DNA from: CBDDCA01 sp965218205
GTDB lineage: Bacteria > Spirochaetota > Spirochaetia > WTKD01 > G963693115
Assembly: GCA_965218205.1 (NCBI GenBank)
Contig: OZ244590.1
Location: 992,001-1,056,000 of the forward strand
Length of the DNA stretch: 64,000 nt
Direction: 5' to 3'
The notes under the pieces are model-generated. The model was not told the origin of the DNA. It searched no databases and was given only the letters and a program-made list of their open reading frames with translations. This document shows, piece by piece, positions 26,748 through 35,463 of this stretch. Made by a program: the position numbers and the translations under genes. Position 1 is the stretch's first letter, and each line of letters opens with the position of its first letter.

Positions 26748-27290
26748 TTATATAGCAGTGTCTGTTGCCTCTACATCATATCCTTCTTCGTAGGCAAAAT
26801 TTTCTAAAGATATCTTTTCTTCTTCTGTAATTATTTCATTTATAAGATATTCATTAATTACTTCTTGTGCATACTTTTGTTTCTCATATGCTGTTTTAGG
26901 ATTTTTATTTCTTACCTTTTTTATCAAATCATCTTTATGATGTTCTATGATTTTATCTGCATTAATTTCTTTTGCCACATTATTACCTTTCTCAGACAAG
27001 GATATTGGGCTGTTGCTTTGAACAAAAGATGCTACTTTTATTTCTTTTGAACCCAAAATAGTCCCTATTGCTTCTAGTATTTTCCATGGAATATCTCCTA
27101 TTTTATTATTGAGAGATTTTATGTCATTATTAAGAGATTTCATATCATTTTTTATTTCAGTAATATTTTTTTCATTATTAGCTATTTTTTCCTTATATTT
27201 CCCAGTCATTATAAAATAAGAAATTACTGGGACCAGTACACCGATGCTACTTATAATAATTGTTATAATAAATTTTACAGTTTCACTCAT
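26748..27290 (-). CDS. Small membrane-anchored coiled-coil protein of unknown function
   Basis: 180 residues: transmembrane helix at about 5-26, a coiled coil (EKNITEIKNDMKSLNNDIKSLNNKI) and a soluble C-terminal helical domain starting SPISLSEKGNNVAKEIN. The last region resembles a widespread uncharacterised domain in which a hydrophobic SPL/ISL motif is followed by an EIxxxxxID-type helix. I chose the ATG at 27290; a TTG four codons upstream is less likely. TATAAT lies about 25 bases before the ATG. It sits between the surface-protein locus and carA and belongs to neither. Confidence 0.6.
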   Translation of the reverse strand: MSETVKFIITIIISSIGVLVPVISYFIMTGKYKEKIANNEKNITEIKNDMKSLNNDIKSLNNKIGDIPWKILEAIGTILGSKEIKVASFVQSNSPISLSEKGNNVAKEINADKIIEHHKDDLIKKVRNKNPKTAYEKQKYAQEVINEYLINEIITEEEKISLENFAYEEGYDVEATDTAI

Positions 27291-27374
27291 AATAAAACAC
27301 AATAATCTTACTTAATTATAACATATGTATTAGATATATATATCAACATAACAGGCACTTTTAAAGTATACAAT

Positions 27375-27403
27375 TTGACATGTATATACTGCTACTCTAT
27401 ACT
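27375..27403 (+). promoter_or_regulatory. Consensus promoter for carAB
   Basis: TTGACA (27375-27380), a 17-base spacer and TATACT (27398-27403). Transcription should begin near 27410, giving a leader of about 110 bases before carA. A second TATACT at 27456-27461 has no good -35 partner. I see no convincing riboswitch or attenuator in the leader. Confidence 0.7.
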
Positions 27404-27520
27404 TACTATAGAGACTTACTTAAAAGGTTGCCAATTATTACTTTGAGGCTTATGTTATACTCTCATCCCTTAGTAATGTAATTGTGGTGATAGGATAAAT
27501 AGAAAAGAAGGTATGTATTC

Positions 27521-28702
27521 ATGCAAAGAGAAGCTATATTATTACTTGACGATACCATGTTTTTTCGTGGAATTTCTTTTGCATATCCTGCATATACATT
27601 GGAAAAGCTTGAAGAAAATATAAAAAAACAAAATTTTCATGGAATAGGAGAACTCATATTTACTACATCTATGTCTGGATATGTAGAGTATATGACTGAT
27701 CCTTCGTATACAGGACAAATTATTTGTTCTACCTATCCACTTGTAGGAAATTATGGGGTAGAGGATGAATGGTCAGAATCGAGTAATACAGTACATTCCA
27801 ACTATATTTCTCTTTCTGCACTTGTTGTACATGAACTATATAGAGGCCCAGTGATAAATAATAGAAAAACGCTTGAAGCATGGATGTTAGAACAGTCTGT
27901 TCCTGGATTAGAAAAAGTAGATACAAGAGGGCTTACAAAATATATACGAGACAAAGGTGCAAAAAATGCAGCAATAGTATCTTTAGATCCTAACAATGCG
28001 GGCGAAATACAAAGAGCTGCTCAGTTGTTATCTCAATTACCTCCTATGGAAGGACGAAATTTAGTTTCTTCTCTTGCTACTCAATGGCAAGAATATAGTC
28101 CACATGGAGAAGAAATATGCACAGTAATAGTATATAATTGTGGAACAAAGAACAATATTATACATCTTTTGAGAGAAAAAAATTGTAAGGTTATCGTTGC
28201 TCCAAATAATGCCAGCTCTGAAGAAATACTTGCAAGAAATCCCGATATGGTATTAATATCAAATGGTCCTGGTGATCCTGCTGTGTTGAATGAACAAATA
28301 AAGGTTATTTGCAATCTTCATGAAAAAACAGTGCTGTGCGGTATTTGTTTAGGAAATCAATTATTAGGACTATCCCTTGGTGCAAAAACATATAAAATGG
28401 TGTTTGGGCATCATGGGGTAAATCATCCAGTACAAGATATGCTAAGTTCGAAATTATATATAACCAGTCAAAATCATGGCTTTGCACTTGATGAGAAAAG
28501 TTTACCACAAGGATCGGATATATGGTTTAGAAATATAAACGATAACAGCGTGGAAGGTTTTTTTAATCAGCAAAAAAAAGTATACAGTGTTCAATTTCAT
28601 CCTGAAGCATGTCCAGGACCAACAGACGCAAGTTGGATATTTGATTTTTTTATTCAAAAAGCAATACTACTTAAAACGCAAAAACATAAAAATGAAATAT
28701 AG
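27521..28702 (+). CDS. carA: Carbamoyl-phosphate synthase small subunit
   Basis: Glutaminase subunit that supplies ammonia to CarB for carbamoyl phosphate, the precursor of pyrimidines and arginine. The N-terminal domain has GELIFTTSMSGYVEYMTDPSY. The class-I glutaminase domain has NGPGDP, the nucleophile elbow CGICLGNQLL (Cys at about residue 268), SQNHGFAL and the catalytic FHPEACPGP. The size is slightly above the usual 370-385. GAAGG precedes the ATG, and carB begins 35 bases downstream, so the two form an operon. Confidence 0.96.
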   Translation: MQREAILLLDDTMFFRGISFAYPAYTLEKLEENIKKQNFHGIGELIFTTSMSGYVEYMTDPSYTGQIICSTYPLVGNYGVEDEWSESSNTVHSNYISLSALVVHELYRGPVINNRKTLEAWMLEQSVPGLEKVDTRGLTKYIRDKGAKNAAIVSLDPNNAGEIQRAAQLLSQLPPMEGRNLVSSLATQWQEYSPHGEEICTVIVYNCGTKNNIIHLLREKNCKVIVAPNNASSEEILARNPDMVLISNGPGDPAVLNEQIKVICNLHEKTVLCGICLGNQLLGLSLGAKTYKMVFGHHGVNHPVQDMLSSKLYITSQNHGFALDEKSLPQGSDIWFRNINDNSVEGFFNQQKKVYSVQFHPEACPGPTDASWIFDFFIQKAILLKTQKHKNEI

Positions 28703-28737
28703 AATTTTATTTTTGTAATAGGATGGAAAAATAATAT

Positions 28738-31700
28738 ATGCCTAAAAGAGAAGATTTAGAGAAAATACTTATTATTGGTTCTGGTCCTATTATTATTGGA
28801 CAAGCATGTGAATTTGATTATTCGGGAAATCAAGCAGTACGAGCATTAAAAGAAGAAGGCTATACTGTTGTTCTTCATAATCCTAATCCTGCCACTATTA
28901 TGACAACACCAGGAAATGCACATATAGTGTATTTTGATCCTTTAGAACCTGAATATCTTATAGATATATTAAAAAAAGAAAAACCTGATGCTATTCTTCC
29001 TACTATGGGGGGACAAAATGCCCTTAACCTTATTATGTCTTTTGAAGAAGGACAGCTTGAAAATGATTATAATGTTGAGTTGATAGGGGCAGGGCTAAAA
29101 AGTATCTCTCTTGCTGAGGATAGAGGCTTATTTAAGAATCTTATGACTACTATAGGATTACAAAGCCCTGTTTCGGCACTTGTAAAGTATGAAAGAGAAG
29201 CTCTAAAAGTAATTGATAAGGTAGGCTTTCCTGTTATTATCCGTCCTAGTTTTACATTAGGGGGACAAGGGGGGAGTATTGCTTATCATCAGAAAGAGTT
29301 TTCAGAGAAACTTGAAAAAGCCTTGCGTCGTTCGCCTGTAGGTACTGCATTAGTGGAAGAATCTCTTCTTGGCTATCAGGAGTTTGAGTTTGAAGTGATG
29401 CGAGATAAAGAAGACAACGCTCTTGTTGTATGTGCTATTGAGAATATCGATCCTATGGGGGTACACACTGGTGATAGTATTACTGTTGCACCTGTACAGA
29501 CATTGTCTGATGCTGAGTATCAGGTATTGCGAAGTGCTTCTATTGATATTCTTCGTGCAGTTGGGGTGGAATGTGGAGGATCAAATGTACAGTTTGCGTA
29601 CAATCAAGCTACAAAACGACTATTAGTCATTGAAATGAATCCGAGAGTATCGCGTTCTTCTGCTTTAGCAAGCAAAGTTACGGGGTTTCCTATTGCGTGG
29701 TCTGCCGCTAAACTTGCGGTAGGGTATACCTTGAATGAGATAACAAATGAAATTACTAAAAATTCCACTTCATTTTTTGAGCCTGCCCTTGATTATTGTG
29801 CTGTAAAGATTCCTCGTTTTGAGTTACAAAAATTTCCCATACATGAATTAAATACGCAAATGCGTTCTATAGGAGAAAGCCTTAGTTTTGGTGCTAATTT
29901 TTGTGAAGCATTGAATAAAGCAATAAGAGCAATAGAAATAGGCTATGATGGTATAGAAGAGGAGTCTCTGTCTCATGAAGAGTTACAAGAAAAATTGCAG
30001 ACATTGTATCCAAAGCGTATTTTTGCCATCTATACCAAATTGTTACGAGATGGAGAAGAATGTATTCAAAGTGTAAGTGAGCTTACTGGGTATCATCCTT
30101 GGGTATTGTATCAGCTGTTAAGGATATCGAATGTAGAAAAAAAATTAAAAGAATTGTCAAAAGATATACAGAGTGGTAATGTTTCGCAAGTATGTATAGA
30201 TACAATACGCACAGCGAAATACATGGGGTTTCTTAATGAGAAAATTGCCACATTACTTGGAGTAGAAATAGAACGCATCGAAGAAATGTTGCGTGCTTAT
30301 TCTATAAAAAAAGTATATCGTTGTGTGGATACATGTGCAGCTGAATTTAAGGCGAGTACTCCTTACTATTATGGAAGCTATATTGGAAGCACAGAGTATG
30401 TTCCTGATAGTGATAAAAATATAGTGATACTTGGTAGTGGTCCTAATAGAATTGGGCAAGGCTTAGAGTTTGATGCTTGTTGTACTTTAGCTGCTTTTGC
30501 GTTTCAGAGACGAGGTGTTTCGGTAACTATTATAAATAGTAATCCTGAGACAGTCTCTACAGATTATAATGTATCTAATAGTTTGTTTTTTGAGCCTCTT
30601 TCTGCTGAAGATGTATACGATGTGTTACAAGAGAAAAACACAAAAGATATGGTAGTACAGTTGGGAGGGCAAACTCCTATTACTATTATCAAAAAATTAC
30701 AGTCAAAGGGTATTGAGCCTATTGGTACGAGTATTGATTCTATAGATATTGTTGAAAGCAGAAAACGCTTTCTTGACTTATTGTATGAAATACAAAAGGA
30801 TGTTGATATAGATGTTATCCCAGGTGCTATAGTACATACTATTACAGAGGTAGCAGGTACTGCAGATACTATTGGGTTTCCTGTTCTTATTCGTCCCTCC
30901 TATGTTTTAGGAGGGCAATCTATGGTAGTTGTATATTCTCAAGAAGAACTACAACGATATATTTCTGATAATAGTACTCATTTACAAGACAATGATTTGC
31001 TTGTTGATAAATACTTAGAGAATGCAATAGAGTATGATGTGGACATTGTTAGTGATAGTGAATCTGTGTACATTGCAGGAATACTACGACATGTTGAACA
31101 TGCTGGAGTGCATTCTGGCGATTCTGCATGTGTCTTTGAGCCGAAGGTATTGCAAGATGAGATAGCTCATAAAATCTATGCTGCAAGTATTGCAATAGTC
31201 AAAAAACTATCAATTAAGGGATTATTGAACATTCAATTTGCTAGTGTAGGTGATACGCTATATGTGTTGGAGGCTAACCCACGTTCTTCACGTACTGTTC
31301 CTTTTATTTCAAAAACATCAGGAGTAGATATTGTTGATATGGCAGTTGCAATATGGACAGGAGAGAAATTGGATGAACAACCAGTATTTAAGGAACGAGT
31401 AATGGAAGGCTACGAAAATCTTGCGGTTGGATATAGTGTAGAAGGGTATGCTATAAAAGAATCAGTCTTTAGTTTTGATAGATTTGATAATATTGATCCT
31501 GCATTAGGTCCTGAGATGAGATCCACAGGAGAAGCAATAGGATTGGGGGATAGTTTTGGAGAAGCCTTTGCAAAGGCAAGTATGGTAGCTTCTACTCACT
31601 TGCCACGAACAGGTACTGTGTGTATGTCTATTGCAGGAAAGTACAAATATAGTGTATTGGAACAAGCACGGCAATGTATTGATTTAGGATTTGATATTAT

Positions 31701-32022
31701 TGCTACTCCCGGTACAGCAAAAGTATTTCTTGAAAATAATATACCATGTAAGGTAATATCTCGTGTATTTGAAGCAAAACGCAATGAATCAACTATTATT
31801 GATGAACTACAAAAAGGAAATGTAGATCTCATCATAAATATCTTAAAAAGTGTCGATGCTCATTCTTTCTTAGATGATAAAGATATACGTAATGCTGCTT
31901 TACGTTATAGAATACCGTATATTTCAACCATCCCTGCATTAAATGCAGCTATTGAAGGTATAGAATTTCTTAAGAAAAACAAAGTGAGTGCAAGAAAACT
32001 ACATTATGATAGTAGTCTATAG
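28738..32022 (+). CDS. carB: Carbamoyl-phosphate synthase large subunit
   Basis: Assembles carbamoyl phosphate from bicarbonate, ammonia and two ATP. Two homologous ATP-grasp halves are evident, each starting with the signature IGSGPIIIGQACEFDYSG (residues 12-29) and LGSGPNRIGQGLEFD (about 565-579). Both halves contain the GGQG/GGQS loops and EMNPRVSRSSALASK or EANPRSSRTVPF metal-binding motifs. The C-terminal allosteric MGS-like domain begins near residue 955 (GFDIIATPGTAKVFLENN). Full family length of about 1090 residues. AGGATGG acts as ribosome site. Confidence 0.97.
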   Translation: MPKREDLEKILIIGSGPIIIGQACEFDYSGNQAVRALKEEGYTVVLHNPNPATIMTTPGNAHIVYFDPLEPEYLIDILKKEKPDAILPTMGGQNALNLIMSFEEGQLENDYNVELIGAGLKSISLAEDRGLFKNLMTTIGLQSPVSALVKYEREALKVIDKVGFPVIIRPSFTLGGQGGSIAYHQKEFSEKLEKALRRSPVGTALVEESLLGYQEFEFEVMRDKEDNALVVCAIENIDPMGVHTGDSITVAPVQTLSDAEYQVLRSASIDILRAVGVECGGSNVQFAYNQATKRLLVIEMNPRVSRSSALASKVTGFPIAWSAAKLAVGYTLNEITNEITKNSTSFFEPALDYCAVKIPRFELQKFPIHELNTQMRSIGESLSFGANFCEALNKAIRAIEIGYDGIEEESLSHEELQEKLQTLYPKRIFAIYTKLLRDGEECIQSVSELTGYHPWVLYQLLRISNVEKKLKELSKDIQSGNVSQVCIDTIRTAKYMGFLNEKIATLLGVEIERIEEMLRAYSIKKVYRCVDTCAAEFKASTPYYYGSYIGSTEYVPDSDKNIVILGSGPNRIGQGLEFDACCTLAAFAFQRRGVSVTIINSNPETVSTDYNVSNSLFFEPLSAEDVYDVLQEKNTKDMVVQLGGQTPITIIKKLQSKGIEPIGTSIDSIDIVESRKRFLDLLYEIQKDVDIDVIPGAIVHTITEVAGTADTIGFPVLIRPSYVLGGQSMVVVYSQEELQRYISDNSTHLQDNDLLVDKYLENAIEYDVDIVSDSESVYIAGILRHVEHAGVHSGDSACVFEPKVLQDEIAHKIYAASIAIVKKLSIKGLLNIQFASVGDTLYVLEANPRSSRTVPFISKTSGVDIVDMAVAIWTGEKLDEQPVFKERVMEGYENLAVGYSVEGYAIKESVFSFDRFDNIDPALGPEMRSTGEAIGLGDSFGEAFAKASMVASTHLPRTGTVCMSIAGKYKYSVLEQARQCIDLGFDIIATPGTAKVFLENNIPCKVISRVFEAKRNESTIIDELQKGNVDLIINILKSVDAHSFLDDKDIRNAALRYRIPYISTIPALNAAIEGIEFLKKNKVSARKLHYDSSL

Positions 32023-32053
32023 GAGTAGATGCTTGTATCGTTTTTTACTTGTT

Positions 32054-33646
32054 TTATTGTATGGTATTTTGTAGAGCATTAAAGTAGTATTCTACTCCAT
32101 CCATAAGGGCATCCCATGATGCTTCAATGATATTTTCGTTTACCCCAATGGTTTCCCAGTCATGTGTTCCATCCGAAAAAGATATAAACACACGAACTTT
32201 TGCGGAAGTGTTATTTTCAGGATCAATCACTCGTACTCTATAATCAATAAGTTTTATACTGTTAATGGTAGGCAAATCATGATCCAAAGAATGTCGTAAC
32301 GCAGTATCAAGTGCTTCAACAGGGCCATTTCCTGTAGCAGCTCCCATAAGTTCTTTTCCTTTATACTGTACAAAAATTCTGCACACTGTCTGGGCGGGAT
32401 TAGTAAAGCTCTTAAACTGTTCAATGTGGTAGTTTTTTAATTGTATCATTGATTTCATTTTTTTTAACGCTCTTAGGATGATAAGCTCAAATGATGCCTC
32501 TGCCGTTTCGTATTCATACCCATCTTGTTCGCGTTGTTTTAATTCCTGTATAATACCTTGTACAATAGGATCATTTTTTGAAAACTCACCGTGCTTTTGT
32601 AAATATGCTACTATGGTGGATTTTCCTGCAAGTTCAGAAAGTAAGATACGGCGTTCATTTCCTACTTTTTTAGGCGAGATATGTTCCATAAGCTCTTTGT
32701 TTTTTAATACCACATCTGCATGTTGTCCTGCTTTATGGCTAAATGAAGCACGCCCTACAAATGGATCGCGAGGATTAGAGATAATATTTGCTTGTTCTGC
32801 TACAAAGCGTGATAATGAAGTGAGATGAGTTATTTCGCTTGCACAATGAGCAGTGTAGCGAGTATCTTTTAGCACTAAATTAGGTATTATAGTGCAGAGG
32901 TTTGCATTGCCCGATCTTTCTCCCCAGCCATTGATAGTTCCTTGTATATGTATTGCTCCTTCTTCAAGACATATGAGGCTATTTGCAGTAGCAACACCGC
33001 AATCGTCATGAAAATGCCCACCAAGTGGTGCGATCGTTTGTTTTGGAAGATTGCTCATAATGTACTGTACTTCATGAGGAAGCGTTCCTCCATTGGTATC
33101 ACAGAGTACCAGTAAATCAGCACCTGCTTCAGTTCCTACTGTAAGTACTTCAATAGAGTACTCACTATCCAGTTTAGAGCCATCAAAAAAATGCTCTAAA
33201 TCAAGAATTACCGTTCTCCCATGCTCTTTGAGTATTCGTACTGATTCAAACGTTGCTTCAAGATAGGCTTCTTTTGATGCACGAATAACATCGTTCACAT
33301 GTGCAATCGATGACTTTGCCACTATAGTGACTATTTCTGTTTCGGCATTCAGAAGAGCATTTATATGATTATCATGTTTTATATCAGATGATATATTCGT
33401 ACTTGGTTTTGCTGTAGAACCAAATGCAGCGATTTTTGCATGTTGTAAATTGAGTTTTTTTACTTGGATAAAAAACTCATTTTCTTTTTCACTGGAAAGA
33501 GGAAATCCTCCTTCAATGTAATCTACTTGAAATTCATCAAGTTTTTGAGCTATTTTGAGTTTATTTTCTAAAGTATAATTGATTTGCATGCCTTGCATGC
33601 CATCACGTAGGCTGGTGTCATATATTTCTATATTTTTACTCTGCAT
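32054..33646 (-). CDS. cimA: (R)-citramalate synthase
   Basis: Condenses pyruvate and acetyl-CoA to citramalate, the threonine-independent entry to isoleucine. It belongs to the DRE-TIM barrel family: DTSLRDGMQG at residues 10-19, GGHFHDDCGVATANS with the metal-binding His pair, and NGWGERSGNANLCT. A C-terminal regulatory dimer domain follows from about residue 380 (VCRIFVQYKGKELMGAATGNGPVEALDTALRH). The long 530-residue form and the GMQG in place of GEQSPG mark it as the CimA (TIGR00977-type) branch rather than LeuA or homocitrate synthase. It follows leuA by 29 bases and so comes under the leuA leader. Confidence 0.9.
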   Translation of the reverse strand: MQSKNIEIYDTSLRDGMQGMQINYTLENKLKIAQKLDEFQVDYIEGGFPLSSEKENEFFIQVKKLNLQHAKIAAFGSTAKPSTNISSDIKHDNHINALLNAETEIVTIVAKSSIAHVNDVIRASKEAYLEATFESVRILKEHGRTVILDLEHFFDGSKLDSEYSIEVLTVGTEAGADLLVLCDTNGGTLPHEVQYIMSNLPKQTIAPLGGHFHDDCGVATANSLICLEEGAIHIQGTINGWGERSGNANLCTIIPNLVLKDTRYTAHCASEITHLTSLSRFVAEQANIISNPRDPFVGRASFSHKAGQHADVVLKNKELMEHISPKKVGNERRILLSELAGKSTIVAYLQKHGEFSKNDPIVQGIIQELKQREQDGYEYETAEASFELIILRALKKMKSMIQLKNYHIEQFKSFTNPAQTVCRIFVQYKGKELMGAATGNGPVEALDTALRHSLDHDLPTINSIKLIDYRVRVIDPENNTSAKVRVFISFSDGTHDWETIGVNENIIEASWDALMDGVEYYFNALQNTIQ

Positions 33647-33675
33647 ATAGTATCCTCGTATGTTAAAAAGCTATG

Positions 33676-35187
33676 TTACTCTTGTTGTAATTCATAATGG
33701 TTTATTGCATGTATAAATGCTTGAACACTTGCTTCTAATATATTAGTAGAAGAAGCTCGTCCTATACATTCACGATTATTTATGCTTGTTACCGCTACTG
33801 CTTCACCAAGTGCATTTGTTCCTGGACTAATTGCTGTCACATGATATTCTTCAAGAACGATGGTGTACTCCACTAAAGAAGATATAGCACTGAAGATAGC
33901 ATCAATAGGACCATCTCCTGAGGCTTCTGCTTTTTTTATAGTTCCTTTGTAGCTAATGCTCACCACTGCTTTAGGGTCCGTCCCTGGTGTAAGAAACATA
34001 GAAAAATCTTCAATTTTGAAAAATTGACTCTGATTATTTTCTATAAAGCTACTTGCTATTACAATAAGGTCGGTATCATAAATTTCTTTTTTCTTATCAG
34101 CTATTTCAAGGAATTTTTGATATATTTCTTGTATCTGCTGTTCTTCTACATGAATATTAAGATATTGTAATCTATTGCGTAACCCATGTAATCCTGAATG
34201 TCTTCCTAGTACAATATTTTTGCTTGTGCGTCCAACATAGTCAGGAGTAAGAATTTCATATGTACTTCTATGTTTTAGTATTCCGTCTTGGTGAATGCCT
34301 GCCTCGTGAGCGAAAGCATTTTCTCCTATAATAGCTTTATTTCGAGGAATAGGAAATCCAATAGTAGAGCTTACTAGTTTTGATATAGAGAAGATTTTTT
34401 TATGATCGACATGTGTTTCTACTCCCCAATAGTCTTTTCTAATACCTAATCCAGTTATCACCTCTTCCATAGCAGCGTTTCCTGCACGTTCTCCAATTCC
34501 GTTTACGGTAACTTCGGCTTGACGAGCTCCAGCCTTAATAGCACTAAGAGTATTTGCTGTTGCTAATCCTAAGTCATCGTGACAGTGTATAGAAATAGTG
34601 ATAGCATCTATATTTTTTACATGCTCTTTTAAGTAATGTATGTAATCATACACTTCTGTTGGGGTAGCATAGCCTACTGTATCAGGAATATTTACTACAT
34701 CTGCACCAGCTTCAATTACCGCTTGCACTATTTGTGCTAAAAAATCTTTTTCTGTACGCAATGCGTCTTCGGGAGAAAACTCTACTTCTGCACAGCGTTT
34801 TTTTGCATATGCTACTGCCCATGTTGCAATATCAATTATTTCTTCTTTTGATTTTTTTAGTTTATATTGTCGATGAATGGGGGAGCTAGCAAGGAAAGTA
34901 TGAATACGAGGTTTTGCTGCTGGTTCTAATGCCTTTGCTGCTTGATCAATGTCTTTTTGTACTGCTCTTGCAAGACCAGTGATAGTAGCATTTCTCACCT
35001 GTTGAGAAATAAGCTGTGTAGCATTGAATTGTTTTGGTGAAGATATAGGAAAACCAGCTTCTATAACATCAATGCCCATATCAGCAAGAGAATGAGCAAT
35101 TTTTACTTTTTGTTCAATATCCATTGAGGCTCCGGGAGATTGTTCTCCGTCTCTCAAGGTTGTGTCAAATACTTTTACTTGTTCCAT
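33676..35187 (-). CDS. leuA: 2-isopropylmalate synthase
   Basis: First committed step of leucine synthesis, condensing 2-oxoisovalerate and acetyl-CoA. DTTLRDGEQSPG lies at residues 9-20, HCHDDLGLATANTL and NGIGERAGNAAMEE complete the catalytic barrel, and EAGIHQDGIL follows. The C-terminal leucine-binding regulatory domain spans about 390-503 (SYKGTIKKAEASGDGPIDAIF ... SPGTNALGEAVAVTSIN). The ribosome site AAGGAGG is strong. The 170-base transcribed leader holds a branched-chain leader peptide and a terminator, so expression is probably controlled by attenuation. Confidence 0.97.
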   Translation of the reverse strand: MEQVKVFDTTLRDGEQSPGASMDIEQKVKIAHSLADMGIDVIEAGFPISSPKQFNATQLISQQVRNATITGLARAVQKDIDQAAKALEPAAKPRIHTFLASSPIHRQYKLKKSKEEIIDIATWAVAYAKKRCAEVEFSPEDALRTEKDFLAQIVQAVIEAGADVVNIPDTVGYATPTEVYDYIHYLKEHVKNIDAITISIHCHDDLGLATANTLSAIKAGARQAEVTVNGIGERAGNAAMEEVITGLGIRKDYWGVETHVDHKKIFSISKLVSSTIGFPIPRNKAIIGENAFAHEAGIHQDGILKHRSTYEILTPDYVGRTSKNIVLGRHSGLHGLRNRLQYLNIHVEEQQIQEIYQKFLEIADKKKEIYDTDLIVIASSFIENNQSQFFKIEDFSMFLTPGTDPKAVVSISYKGTIKKAEASGDGPIDAIFSAISSLVEYTIVLEEYHVTAISPGTNALGEAVAVTSINNRECIGRASSTNILEASVQAFIHAINHYELQQE

Positions 35188-35233
35188 ACTACCTCCTTAG
35201 ATTGTATGTGTCCTTAACAATGCAATGAATAAT

Positions 35234-35264
35234 AAAAAAGCCGTCCATGAAGAACGGCTTTTTT
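35234..35264 (-). terminator. Attenuator terminator of the leuA-cimA operon
   Basis: AAAAAAGCCGT and ACGGCTTTTTT form an 11-bp stem with a 9-base loop, ending in six U before leuA. The loop and ascending arm contain UUCUUC, which can instead pair with GAAGAA in the upstream segment GAAGGAAGAAGG (about 35276-35266). That alternative would be an antiterminator. The stem is nearly symmetric, so it could also stop transcription in the other direction. Confidence 0.8.
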
Positions 35265-35283
35265 ATCCTTCTTCCTTCTATCT

Positions 35284-35334
35284 TTATGAGATAAGAAGAA
35301 GAATTACTGATTGTATTGTTATATTTCTTTCCAT
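35284..35334 (-). CDS. leuL: Branched-chain amino-acid leader peptide of leuA
   Basis: A 16-codon reading frame encodes MERNITIQSVILLLIS and stops 20 bases before the attenuator stem. Six consecutive branched-chain residues (Val-Ile-Leu-Leu-Leu-Ile, with CTT CTT CTT) lie at positions 10-15. The mRNA over these codons (CUUCUUCUUAUC) can pair with the following GAUAGAAGGAAGAAG. Ribosome stalling at scarce leucine, isoleucine or valine would therefore free the latter to form the antiterminator. This is the classic leu/ilv arrangement. There is no strong ribosome site. The assignment rests on the codon run and layout, not on homology. Confidence 0.75.
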   Translation of the reverse strand: MERNITIQSVILLLIS

Positions 35335-35362
35335 AAAAATACCATTTTGTATCTTTTTTTCT

Positions 35363-35391
35363 ATTATAAATAGAAAAAACAAATATGTCAA
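35363..35391 (-). promoter_or_regulatory. Consensus promoter for the leuA leader
   Basis: On the minus strand TTGACA (35391-35386), a 17-base spacer and TATAAT (35368-35363), a perfect match to the sigma-70 consensus. Transcription would start near 35356, about 20 bases before the leader-peptide ATG. Confidence 0.85.
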
Positions 35392-35450
35392 GTGTAACGG
35401 AAACTCGTGTGCAACCTCAAAGACTCAGTGCAATATTTTTGCATTTGCTT

Positions 35451-35456
35451 TATACT
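35451..35456 (+). promoter_or_regulatory. -10 box of trpE
   Basis: TATACT ends 7 bases before the trpE ATG, so transcription would begin at or next to the start codon. No good -35 is seen. There is no space for a Trp leader peptide or attenuator ahead of trpE. Confidence 0.5.
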
Positions 35457-35463
35457 ATGAGTA

